DNA from: a virus
Virus record (IMG/VR): IMGVR_UViG_3300025120_000619
Span: 1-22,349 of that record
Strand: one strand, 5' to 3'
DNA: 22,349 bases
Shown: piece after piece, positions 1 to 6,222 of the stretch
Numbering within the stretch: the first letter of the stretch is position 1
Layout of the letters: each line of letters opens with the position of its first letter
Notes under the pieces: generated by a model
What the model was told of the DNA's origin: nothing
What the model saw: only the letters and a program-made list of their open reading frames with translations
Database searches by the model: none
Position numbers and translations under genes: made by a program

Positions 1-2
1 CA

Positions 3-236
3 TATTTTGGTTTAGGACCAGACGATGGAAAACAAAGAAAAATTAATAAAGCTAATAAGACAGCAAAGCAAATAGTTGATTTGCAAAACAAAAGAAGTAG
101 TGTAAAAAATACATATCTTGGTGATCCTGATGATTTAGAAGGAGAAATGGTAAGAACTGCAGATAAACCTGCTAGCAGAAAAGAAGCAAGAAAAATTAAA
201 AAATTAAACAAAACAAAAAAACAATTAGGACTTTAA
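3..236 (+). CDS. C-terminal fragment of a small basic protein (5' end outside window)
   Basis: An open frame enters from the left edge and ends at TAA 234-236, giving 77 visible residues that start YFGLGPDDGKQRKINKANK. It has no start codon before the edge that explains the whole reading frame, so it is a partial gene. The visible part is rich in Lys, Arg, Asn and Gln. It ends in a very basic tail (SRKEARKIKKLNKTKKQLGL) and has a short acidic stretch (GDPDDLEGE) in the middle. I recognise no catalytic domain. Its position just before other small virion-type genes suggests a structural or DNA-associated role, but that is only inference. The next gene starts 18 nt downstream behind an AT-rich leader. 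Confidence 0.6.
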   Translation, partial: YFGLGPDDGKQRKINKANKTAKQIVDLQNKRSSVKNTYLGDPDDLEGEMVRTADKPASRKEARKIKKLNKTKKQLGL

Positions 237-254
237 CAATATTAAAATAAAATT

Positions 255-698
255 ATGGCTTACGAAGGATCACCAGCGGCAAACTTAAATAAAGGTTACG
301 CTAACCAAGAAAAATCAGACTTAATGAATGATAACCCAGTAGCAAGAGATGCTAGCGGAGGAAGACCGTGGATATCTAGACACTTTAGATCATCAATGGG
401 ATCACCAGTTAAACAATACGAAGATAAAGGAAGCATGGCTAAAATGGATGATCTTTCGGGTGATGGTGAAGTAACTCAAAAAGATGTACTAATTGGTAAA
501 GGAGTTCTTAACGAAGATGGTTCTCCAGTGAAAGCTAAGTCTATAAAAGGTAGTAAACATAACCATAGTCTAATGGATGCTGAACCAAGACATAAACACA
601 TGAAATCAGCTCATTCAGACGTATATTCAAGAGTGACGCCACGATCAGAAAACACTAGACGAAGCAACTCCGAAGACTCACAAATGAAAAGATCATAA
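255..698 (+). CDS. Small hydrophilic protein with one EF-hand/dockerin-like Ca-binding loop
   Basis: This 147-aa protein has no signal peptide or membrane segment and looks largely disordered. Residues 66-77 read DLSGDGEVTQKD, which fits a 12-residue EF-hand loop: D at 1, S at 3, D at 5, G at 6, V at 8, D at 12. Asp rather than Glu at position 12 is more dockerin-like. Three Gly-Ser-Pro motifs occur (near residues 5, 49 and 89), two of them as GSPVK. The C-terminal third is His-, Arg- and Ser-rich. The start ATG follows AATATTAAAATAAAATT, an A/T leader like those of other genes here. Small EF-hand proteins of this kind are, from memory, common near virion genes of aquatic phages. Calcium binding is inferred from the motif; the role is unknown. 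Confidence 0.7.
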   Translation: MAYEGSPAANLNKGYANQEKSDLMNDNPVARDASGGRPWISRHFRSSMGSPVKQYEDKGSMAKMDDLSGDGEVTQKDVLIGKGVLNEDGSPVKAKSIKGSKHNHSLMDAEPRHKHMKSAHSDVYSRVTPRSENTRRSNSEDSQMKRS

Positions 699-730
699 CA
701 GTAGAGAACTGTAAAAAACTCAGCCAAACA

Positions 731-760
731 CTAACACTAACACTAACACTAACACTAACA
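731..760 (+). repeat. Tandem hexamer (CTAACA)5 just before a start codon
   Basis: Five perfect copies of CTAACA run from 731 to 760, with a degenerate copy (CAAACA) immediately upstream. The array ends 5 nt before the ATG at 766, so it fills the place where a ribosome-binding site would be. It provides a long, G-free, A/C-rich and probably unstructured leader. Such a leader could help translation in a host that does not rely on Shine-Dalgarno pairing. It could also simply be a slippage-prone microsatellite whose copy number varies. Confidence 0.9.
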
Positions 761-765
761 AAAAA

Positions 766-1134
766 ATGGCAAAGTACATTAAATTTAACCTTGCAGCTCC
801 AGGAGGAGCAACAGGTTCAGAACTGTTGATTAACATCGACCAAATTACAAGAATTGCAACAGGAAGCACAACTACAACTGATATCTTTTTTGATAACAAT
901 GTAACTGCAACAAAAAAATGGAGAATAACACATACAGCACCTTTAGTTGCTAATGCTTTATTAGACTCTATACAAGCTGCAATGACTGCTAATCCAGGTG
1001 GAGTAGTATCTACAGTAGTACCATCAGTAGCACAAGCACAAGCACCATTAGCTCAATCAGGGCAACAAGGTCGTATTGCTATAACTGCACCTCAAATTCA
1101 AGTAGTTTTTGCTTCAGCAGCTTTCACAGCATAA
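766..1134 (+). CDS. Small beta-rich protein, probable virion component
   Basis: This 122-aa protein has no membrane segment or catalytic motif. Residues 1-70 alternate hydrophobic and polar positions as beta strands do (KYIKFNL, LLINIDQITRIA, TDIFFD, KWRITHT). A short helix-like stretch follows (ANALLDSIQAAMTANP), then an Ala/Gln/Pro-rich linker (about 80-103) and a last strand (QIQVVFASAAF). The Ala-, Thr- and Gly-rich composition matches the capsid and decoration proteins further along the window, which is why I favour a minor virion role. The start is set by the ATG right after the CTAACA repeat and an A-run. A separate 50-codon gene begins 1 nt after its stop codon. I do not recognise the family with certainty. 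Confidence 0.6.
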   Translation: MAKYIKFNLAAPGGATGSELLINIDQITRIATGSTTTTDIFFDNNVTATKKWRITHTAPLVANALLDSIQAAMTANPGGVVSTVVPSVAQAQAPLAQSGQQGRIAITAPQIQVVFASAAFTA

Positions 1135-1135
1135 T

Positions 1136-1288
1136 ATGAAGTCAAAAGGTTTAGGAGACGACATAGAGAAGTTTACTAAAGCTACTGGTATTAAAAAAGT
1201 AGTGGACACAATGAGCAGGGGGTTAAATATCCCCTGTGGTTGTGCTGCTCGTAAAACAACATTAAATAAATTATTTCCTTATAAATAA
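1136..1288 (+). CDS. 50-aa microprotein with a CxC motif
   Basis: A complete short frame starts with ATG 1136-1138, overlapping the AT-rich end of the previous gene's stop region, and ends at TAA 1286-1288. It encodes MKSKGLGDDIEKFTKATGIK..., then NIPCGCAARKTTLNKLFPYK. The N-terminal half is a likely amphipathic helix (IEKFTKATGIKKVVDTM). The C-terminal half carries Cys-Gly-Cys followed by a basic helix ending in LFPYK. From memory, short proteins of the form GLGD-IEK-TKATGIK-CGC-RK-LNKLFPY occur in many aquatic phages, so I consider it real. It fills an otherwise empty gap between two genes. Two cysteines are too few for a full zinc site, so any metal binding would need a dimer or partner. 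Function unknown. Confidence 0.7.
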   Translation: MKSKGLGDDIEKFTKATGIKKVVDTMSRGLNIPCGCAARKTTLNKLFPYK

Positions 1289-1291
1289 AAA

Positions 1292-1603
1292 ATGGCATTT
1301 ACACTAGATAATCCTCCATATAAAACAAACAATGTTCCGGTTTATAATATACCGATGGAAGATGGTGTTATGGGTAAAGCTAATAACAATGGAACTATTG
1401 TATTAAACCAAAACTTAGACCCTGCTGAATGCGAAAGAGTTATAGAGCACGAGATGGTTCATATAGATCAAATGAAGCGTGGTGATTTAAATTACGACAA
1501 CGAAAACGTTTATTGGAAAGGTAAAAAATACTCAAGAGCTGATATGGCGGAAGGTGCTAAAAACCTACCATGGGAAGCTGAAGCATATAAAAAAGTAAAA
1601 TGA
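1292..1603 (+). CDS. Putative HExxH zinc metallopeptidase, next to the holin
   Basis: This 103-aa protein contains H53-E-M-V-H57 in the helix CERVIEHEMVHIDQMKRGDL. That is a classic HExxH zinc-binding and catalytic motif (two His ligands, Glu as general base). A downstream WEAEAY segment (E95 or E97) is a good candidate for the third metal ligand, as in gluzincin-type minimal peptidases. The region between them (NYDNENVYWKGKKY) would shape the active-site cleft. There is no signal peptide. Its stop overlaps the ATG of the holin by 4 nt (ATGA), implying coupled translation, so it may work in lysis. It could equally trim virion proteins. The fold is clear enough to call a peptidase; the substrate is unknown. 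Confidence 0.72.
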   Translation: MAFTLDNPPYKTNNVPVYNIPMEDGVMGKANNNGTIVLNQNLDPAECERVIEHEMVHIDQMKRGDLNYDNENVYWKGKKYSRADMAEGAKNLPWEAEAYKKVK

Positions 1604-2055
1604 GTAAAAAGAAATTTCACGAAACAAAAGTCGGGCAGTTTTTGTCACAAACTGCGCCAGGTATATTAAATACTGTTGGTGAAGTATTACCAAGTAACGG
1701 TGTGCTAGGTTTAGTTAAAAACTTAATACATAAAGACCCTGCAATGCCAGTTGAAGACAAAGAAAAAGCTCTTAAGCTTTTAGAGCATGATATGATAGAG
1801 ATGCAAGAAATCTCAAAACGCTGGGAAAGCGATATGAAGTCAGATTCATGGCTTAGTAAAAACACTCGTCCAATGTCTTTAATATTTCTAACTGTAATGA
1901 CCATAGCATTTATATGGGTTGATAGCCATGAAGCGTTATCATTTACAGTAGAACAAGAGTGGATAAGTTTATTAAAAACATTAACCGCGACAGTATATGT
2001 AGCCTATTTTGGTTCACGTGGTGTAGAAAAATTTAAAACAATAAGTAACAAATAA
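1600..2055 (+). CDS. Holin of the 3-TM / gene-transfer-agent release type
   Basis: The 151-aa protein has an N-terminal cytoplasmic region with an amphipathic, charged helix (about 50-80). This is followed by RWESDMKSDSWLSKNTRP, a signature I associate with the GTA_holin_3TM family. Two strong hydrophobic segments follow at about residues 92-107 (MSLIFLTVMTIAFIWV) and 121-138 (WISLLKTLTATVYVAYF). They are separated by a short loop, and the protein ends in a basic tail. It would form lesions in the inner membrane and time the release of lytic enzyme. It overlaps the upstream peptidase gene by 4 nt, making a two-gene lysis unit. A long antisense frame over this gene is a shadow. The family call is good; the exact number of membrane passes is less certain. 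Confidence 0.82.
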   Translation: MSKKKFHETKVGQFLSQTAPGILNTVGEVLPSNGVLGLVKNLIHKDPAMPVEDKEKALKLLEHDMIEMQEISKRWESDMKSDSWLSKNTRPMSLIFLTVMTIAFIWVDSHEALSFTVEQEWISLLKTLTATVYVAYFGSRGVEKFKTISNK

Positions 2056-2065
2056 AAATTAAACA

Positions 2066-2647
2066 ATGGGAAACTTTCCGACAAACGATAGCTTTATATC
2101 TAGAGCATTAGCATACAATCCAACTAATACTATAGACCCTAGACCAGCTTGGGTATTTGAAAATCAAACTGGAACATTAGGAACAAATTTAACAGGATCT
2201 TCTGTATATGTAGGTGTAGCAGGAACCGTTAGAGGTATTGTTGCTGGTAAAGAAGGAGTAGGGGGAACTGTAGCTCATTTAGGAGCAATAATAACACCAG
2301 GTACTGGATACACTACAGCTAACGGATTAGCAACAACAGTAACTAGTATTGTGCCAAGTTCTGCTGGGACTGGATGTACAGTTGATATAACTGCAGTGGC
2401 TGGAGCTGTAACAGTTGTGACAATAAACGCTATTGGTCAACAATACGGTGTAGGTGACATTCTAACAATTGTACAAGGTGGTAATAATTGCACTATAAGT
2501 ATAGCTGCTGTACAATCTTTATCACCTGTAGCTGGTGATGCAATTGATTTTTTAAACGTACCAGCTGGATCAATACTTCCAGTAGTATTTGATTACATTT
2601 TAGTACCAGCAGCTAATGCTGCAACAAACTTGATAGTAGGTAAATAA
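2066..2647 (+). CDS. Decoration / head-fibre-like structural protein with an inserted Gly-rich beta domain
   Basis: The 193-aa protein seems to have an outer frame made of residues 1-60 and 155-193. The first part includes SSVYVGVAGTVRGIVAG; the second is DAIDFLNVPAGSILPVVFDYILV followed by a short C-terminal end. That pairing is typical, from memory, of small (~100 aa) phage decoration proteins in which 'VPAGSILPV' is conserved. Between them (about 62-150) lies a Gly/Thr/Val-rich beta module with GTGYTTANGLATTV, CTVDITAVAGAVTVVTINAIG and QQYGVGDILTI. It resembles the GSGY...VGD modules of fibre and adhesin-like proteins. No membrane segment or catalytic residue is seen. It likely sits on the capsid surface and might touch host or environment. 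The start follows an A-rich leader 10 nt after the holin stop. Confidence 0.65.
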   Translation: MGNFPTNDSFISRALAYNPTNTIDPRPAWVFENQTGTLGTNLTGSSVYVGVAGTVRGIVAGKEGVGGTVAHLGAIITPGTGYTTANGLATTVTSIVPSSAGTGCTVDITAVAGAVTVVTINAIGQQYGVGDILTIVQGGNNCTISIAAVQSLSPVAGDAIDFLNVPAGSILPVVFDYILVPAANAATNLIVGK

Positions 2648-2706
2648 CTAATATACAAGTGACTATATAAATAAGATAAACATTAACAATTAAATTAAAT
2701 TAAATT

Positions 2707-2970
2707 ATGGCAAAATCGAAAGAATCAGTAAAAGCAATGATAACTGAAGAACAGTTAAAAATTGTAAATGATCAACAATTAAACTTAAACGAATTACTTA
2801 GAAACATAGGTATTTTAGAATCTCAAAAACAAAGTATTCATTCTAAAGTTTTAGAAATTTCTAAACAAATTGACGAAACTAAAAAAGAACTTGAAGAAGA
2901 GTATGGCCAAGTAAACATCGATCTCAAAGACGGAAGTTATACTGACATCGAAAAGAAAGATGAAGAATAA
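2707..2970 (+). CDS. Small coiled-coil protein
   Basis: The 87-aa protein is almost entirely helical. Residues 13-65 show heptad spacing of Leu and Ile (EEQLKIVNDQQLNLNELL, IGILESQKQSI, KVLEISKQI) and are rich in Gln, Lys and Glu. A short C-terminal segment (YGQVNIDLKDGSYTDI) looks like a beta hairpin. From memory, small coiled-coil proteins ending in a 'YG...G.Y/FT' hairpin recur in aquatic phage genomes near structural genes, but their role is not established. The start sits behind three AAATT pentamers. The next gene begins inside its last codons (11-nt overlap), so the two are probably translated together. Confidence 0.65.
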   Translation: MAKSKESVKAMITEEQLKIVNDQQLNLNELLRNIGILESQKQSIHSKVLEISKQIDETKKELEEEYGQVNIDLKDGSYTDIEKKDEE

Positions 2971-3187
2971 TATTAGAAAAATAAGTATCGGTTCTGATTA
3001 TAAAAATGATGCTATGCATTACTCAGTAGGCCAACAAGTTTACGGAGGTCATGAAATATCTCATATACTTTTTTCAGAACTAGATAATTCTTACAATATA
3101 CATATTAAAAAAAACAACGAGGTATTGCCATGGAAAAAATTTAATTCTAACATGGCTATATCTGTTGAATATGATTTAGAATATTAA
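2960..3187 (+). CDS. Conserved-looking small protein of unknown function
   Basis: This 75-aa protein has the pattern RKISIGSDYKNDAMHYSVGQ, then EISHILFSELDNSYNIHIKK, VLPWKKFNSNM and SVEYDLEY. That looks like a compact, all-beta fold with no membrane or signal segment. I have a memory of similar short proteins ('SIG-DYK-MHY-VGQ ... WKKFN-NMPVSIEYN') in uncultured marine phages, which supports it being a true gene. It overlaps the previous gene by 11 nt and shares one base with the start of the next (TAATG). It is therefore embedded in a translationally coupled string. Its role is unknown; the position between a coiled-coil protein and a co-chaperonin-like protein gives no firm clue. Confidence 0.6.
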   Translation: MKNNIRKISIGSDYKNDAMHYSVGQQVYGGHEISHILFSELDNSYNIHIKKNNEVLPWKKFNSNMAISVEYDLEY

Positions 3188-3792
3188 TGAAAAGTTTGTT
3201 TGACTTTATTATAAAACCACTAGGTGATGAATATAATAACACGGTTAAAATAGGCGACAAAACATTAGTTCTTAATACAACTATAGAAAGCTATAAATCT
3301 GTTAATAATTTAGCAATCATTATTGAGACACCAAAAGCTTTTAAAACTCCTATTAAAAAAGGTGATATAGTAGTAATACATCATAATGTATTTAGAACTT
3401 TTTATGATATGAAAGGTGCTAGAAAAAAAAGCAGATCTCATTTTAAAGATGATTTATATTTTTTAGCTATTGACCAAGTTTATTTATATAAAAGAAACAA
3501 AAAGTGGAAAGCATTTGGTGACAGATGTTTTATTATGCCACTTAAAGATAATAATTATCTAACGCTTAATAAAGAGCAAAAGCTTATTGGTATACTTAAA
3601 ATAGGTAATAGTTCTTTAGAAGCGCTTAAAATAAATCCTGGAGACCTTGTAGGTTATACACCTAATGGGGAATGGGATTTTTTAATAGACGGTCAACGTC
3701 TTTATTGTATGAAATCTAATGATATTGTTATAAAATATGAACACGAAGGAAACGAAGTTGAATATAATCCAAGCTGGGCACATAGCAGTTGA
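3187..3792 (+). CDS. Tandem GroES/Cpn10-like co-chaperonin (two domains)
   Basis: This 201-aa protein appears to hold two GroES-type beta barrels. The first, about residues 7-102, has an N-terminal FIIKPLGDEY strand (compare GroES 'IRPLHDRV'), KKGDIVVIHHN and a closing LYFLAIDQVYLYK. The second, about 108-185, has FGDRCFIMPLKD, GILKIGNSS, NPGDLVGYTPNGEWDFLIDG and closing LYCMKSNDIVIKYE. Both keep the GD[IL]V turn followed by a terminal strand, as in GroES 'VGDIVIFN...ILAIVE'. A basic loop (about 74-86) breaks domain 1. The role would be to cap host GroEL and help fold the capsid protein, as phage T4 gp31 does. Family assignment is inferred from these patterns; divergence is high. Its C-terminus overlaps the next gene by 56 nt. 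Confidence 0.55.
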   Translation: MKSLFDFIIKPLGDEYNNTVKIGDKTLVLNTTIESYKSVNNLAIIIETPKAFKTPIKKGDIVVIHHNVFRTFYDMKGARKKSRSHFKDDLYFLAIDQVYLYKRNKKWKAFGDRCFIMPLKDNNYLTLNKEQKLIGILKIGNSSLEALKINPGDLVGYTPNGEWDFLIDGQRLYCMKSNDIVIKYEHEGNEVEYNPSWAHSS

Positions 3793-4012
3793 GGAACTTA
3801 TTAAAGTTGCTAAAGAAGCTATTGTAGATTCAGATGAAGATATATCAGCTGACAGATTAAAAAATGCTGCAGCAACTAAAAAACTATGCATATTTGATGC
3901 TTTTGAAATACACAATCGTATTATAGAAGAACAAAACATGTTAGATGAAAAGCCTAAAGAAGTTAAAAAAGAAACTACGTTTCGTGGTTTTGCTGAAGGA
4001 AGATCTAAGTAA
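3737..4012 (+). CDS. Probable small terminase subunit (or terminase-linked small protein)
   Basis: The 91-aa protein is mostly helical. AGHIAVEELIKVAKEAI is followed by an acidic turn, then RLKNAAATKKLCIFDAFEIH and NRIIEEQNMLDE, ending in a Lys/Glu tail with FRGFAEGRSK. Size, charge pattern and its place directly before the large terminase (TAATG, 1-nt overlap) fit a small terminase that recognises phage DNA and hands it to the motor. No clear helix-turn-helix is visible, so this is a positional call. Its start lies 56 nt inside the preceding gene in another frame. The conserved-looking N-terminal helix starts soon after the ATG, and no later ATG would keep it. An antisense frame across this region is a shadow. 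Confidence 0.5.
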   Translation: MNTKETKLNIIQAGHIAVEELIKVAKEAIVDSDEDISADRLKNAAATKKLCIFDAFEIHNRIIEEQNMLDEKPKEVKKETTFRGFAEGRSK

Positions 4013-6222
4013 TGTATAAGCAAACTTTATATAAAGTATTAAATGACCATATAAAACCTAAAATTCTTAAACGAATGAATAGGTATAAAAAATGGGAATA
4101 CGGATACAACGAAGAATATAATATGGTTGTTATATCTAAAACTGGTCAAATAGGAGATATATATGAAATACAAAACCTAATAATAGCTTTACCTAAAGCC
4201 AATGAAGTTCATGAGTTCAAAGAAAATAAATGGACATCATTTAATTATCCTAAAGAATTAAAAAGAATAAAAACTGTATTTGACTGGAGAGAATATCCAG
4301 AAGAATTCAAAGAAAAATATTACGACTATATTGATGAAGAGTTTAAAAGACGTGAAGAAGGTTTTTGGTATATAAACAAAAACATACCTACGTATTTAAC
4401 AGGAACACATTATATGTATTTACAATGGTCAAAAATTGATGTTGGCCAACCAGATTTTAGAGAATCAAATAGATTATTTTTTATATTTTGGGAAGCTTGC
4501 CGAGCAGATTATAGATGTTATGGTATGTCATATTTAAAGAACAGACGTTCTGGATTTTCATTTATGGCTTCTGGCGAATGTGTTAACATGGCTACAATAT
4601 CAACTGACGCTAGATTTGGTATATTATCAAAATCAGGTGCTGATGCTAAAAAAATGTTTACCGACAAAGTAGTTCCAATATCAGTTAATTATCCTTTCTT
4701 TTTTAAGCCGATACAAGATGGTATGGATCGACCTAAAACAGAACTAGCATATAGAGTACCAGCTAGCAAGTTTACTAGAAGAAGCATTGTGTCTACTGAA
4801 AAACCAGAAGACTTAGAAGGACTTGATACAACTATTGATTGGAAAAATACTGGAGACAACGCTTATGATGGAGAAAAACTAAAACTTTTAGTTCACGATG
4901 AATCAGGTAAATGGGAAAGACCTAATAATATATTAAATAACTGGAGAGTTACAAAAACTACTCTTAGATTAGGTAGTAGAATTATAGGTAAGTGTATGAT
5001 GGGATCAACATCAAACGCTTTAGATAAAGGAGGTAGAAATTTTAAGAAATTATACGATGACTCAAATGTTAACAAAAGAAACGCAAATGGACAAACTCGT
5101 TCAGGACTCTATTCTTTGTTCATTCCTATGGAATGGAATTACGAGGGATACATTGATTCTTATGGCATGCCTGTCTTCGAAACACCACAAAAACCAGTGT
5201 TTGGACCTCATGGAGCGCCAATCAAAATCGGGGTTATTGAATACTGGGATAACGAGGTAGAAGGTCTTAAAGATGATCAAGATGGATTAAATGAATTTTA
5301 TAGACAGTTTCCACGTACTACTAAACATGCTTTCAGAGATGAGTCTAAAATGTCTTTATTTAATCTAACTAAGATCTATCAACAAATAGATTTTAATGAA
5401 GATTTAAAAAATTCATTGTCTATTACAAAAGGTAGTTTACAATGGGAAAATGGTATTAAAGATACTAAGGTTATATTTGTTCCAAATAAAAACGGTAGGT
5501 TTTTAGTGTCATGGGTTCCACCAGTTGAATTACAAAATAGAACTATAAAGAAAAATGGAAAAATATATCCAGGTAATGAGCATTGCGGTGCTTTTGGATG
5601 TGATCCATATGATATATCAGGTACAGTAGATGGTCGAGGTTCTAACGGAGCTTTAAGTGGTTTAACTAAATTTAGTATGGAAGATGTTCCACCTAATCAT
5701 TTCTTTTTAGAATATATTGCTAGACCACAAACTGCTGAGATATTTTTTGAAGATGTACTTATGGCCTGTGTGTTTTATGGGATGCCAATATTAGCAGAAA
5801 ATAATAAACCTAGATTATTATATCATTTTAAAAGAAGAGGTTATAGATCATACTCTATGAATCGACCAGATAAAAAATACAATAAATTATCTATAACAGA
5901 AAGAGAAATAGGTGGTATGCCAAACTCTAGCGAGGATATTAAGCAAGCACATGCCTCTGCTATAGAATCTTATGTTGAGCATTTTGTTGGTTTAAAAGAA
6001 ACAGGTTATGGAGATATGTATTTCCAAAGAACACTAGAAGATTGGGCGCAATTTAATATTAACAATAGAACATCACATGATGCATCTATTAGTTCAGGAC
6101 TTGCTTTAATGGCTTGTAACAAGCATAGATATGCTCCAAGTAACAAAATTAAATTACAACCAGTAGATTTAGGTATAAAAAAATACGATAACAAAGGATT
6201 TACATCAAAAATTATAAGTTAA
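4012..6222 (+). CDS. terL: Terminase large subunit (packaging ATPase and nuclease)
   Basis: This 736-aa motor protein would pump DNA into the prohead and cut the concatemer. An N-terminal ~150-residue extension precedes the ATPase. The P-loop region is K176-NRRSGFSF184, which has the right position and flanks but Phe instead of Lys in GK[ST]. Walker B is clear: KLLVHDE with D296 and E297. A coupling motif follows as MMGSTSN (329-335). The nuclease part offers D531 (in GCDPYD), E596 (in LAENN) and D690 (in SHDAS), spaced as in RNase H-like terminase nucleases. Starting at 4012 shares one base with the upstream stop, and the portal ATG follows its TAA directly. Small frames inside it on both strands are shadows. 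Order terL-portal-scaffold-capsid confirms the call. Confidence 0.92.
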   Translation: MYKQTLYKVLNDHIKPKILKRMNRYKKWEYGYNEEYNMVVISKTGQIGDIYEIQNLIIALPKANEVHEFKENKWTSFNYPKELKRIKTVFDWREYPEEFKEKYYDYIDEEFKRREEGFWYINKNIPTYLTGTHYMYLQWSKIDVGQPDFRESNRLFFIFWEACRADYRCYGMSYLKNRRSGFSFMASGECVNMATISTDARFGILSKSGADAKKMFTDKVVPISVNYPFFFKPIQDGMDRPKTELAYRVPASKFTRRSIVSTEKPEDLEGLDTTIDWKNTGDNAYDGEKLKLLVHDESGKWERPNNILNNWRVTKTTLRLGSRIIGKCMMGSTSNALDKGGRNFKKLYDDSNVNKRNANGQTRSGLYSLFIPMEWNYEGYIDSYGMPVFETPQKPVFGPHGAPIKIGVIEYWDNEVEGLKDDQDGLNEFYRQFPRTTKHAFRDESKMSLFNLTKIYQQIDFNEDLKNSLSITKGSLQWENGIKDTKVIFVPNKNGRFLVSWVPPVELQNRTIKKNGKIYPGNEHCGAFGCDPYDISGTVDGRGSNGALSGLTKFSMEDVPPNHFFLEYIARPQTAEIFFEDVLMACVFYGMPILAENNKPRLLYHFKRRGYRSYSMNRPDKKYNKLSITEREIGGMPNSSEDIKQAHASAIESYVEHFVGLKETGYGDMYFQRTLEDWAQFNINNRTSHDASISSGLALMACNKHRYAPSNKIKLQPVDLGIKKYDNKGFTSKIIS

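Noticed and set aside
697-713. ACAGT...ACTGT inverted repeat as a terminator after the EF-hand gene
   Set aside because: Only 5 AT-rich base pairs with a 5-nt loop and no T run; too weak to call.
1617-1904. 95-codon frame on the - strand over the holin gene
   Set aside because: Fully antisense to a convincing holin, with no leader of the local type and a Ser/Ile-rich product typical of a reverse-strand shadow.
3682-4023. 113-codon frame on the - strand over the small terminase region
   Set aside because: It runs opposite to the whole operon and mirrors the coding of three genes; the product has no recognisable domain.
5057-5260. 67-codon + strand frame inside the large terminase
   Set aside because: Lies wholly within the terminase in another frame, with no supporting leader and no protein pattern.
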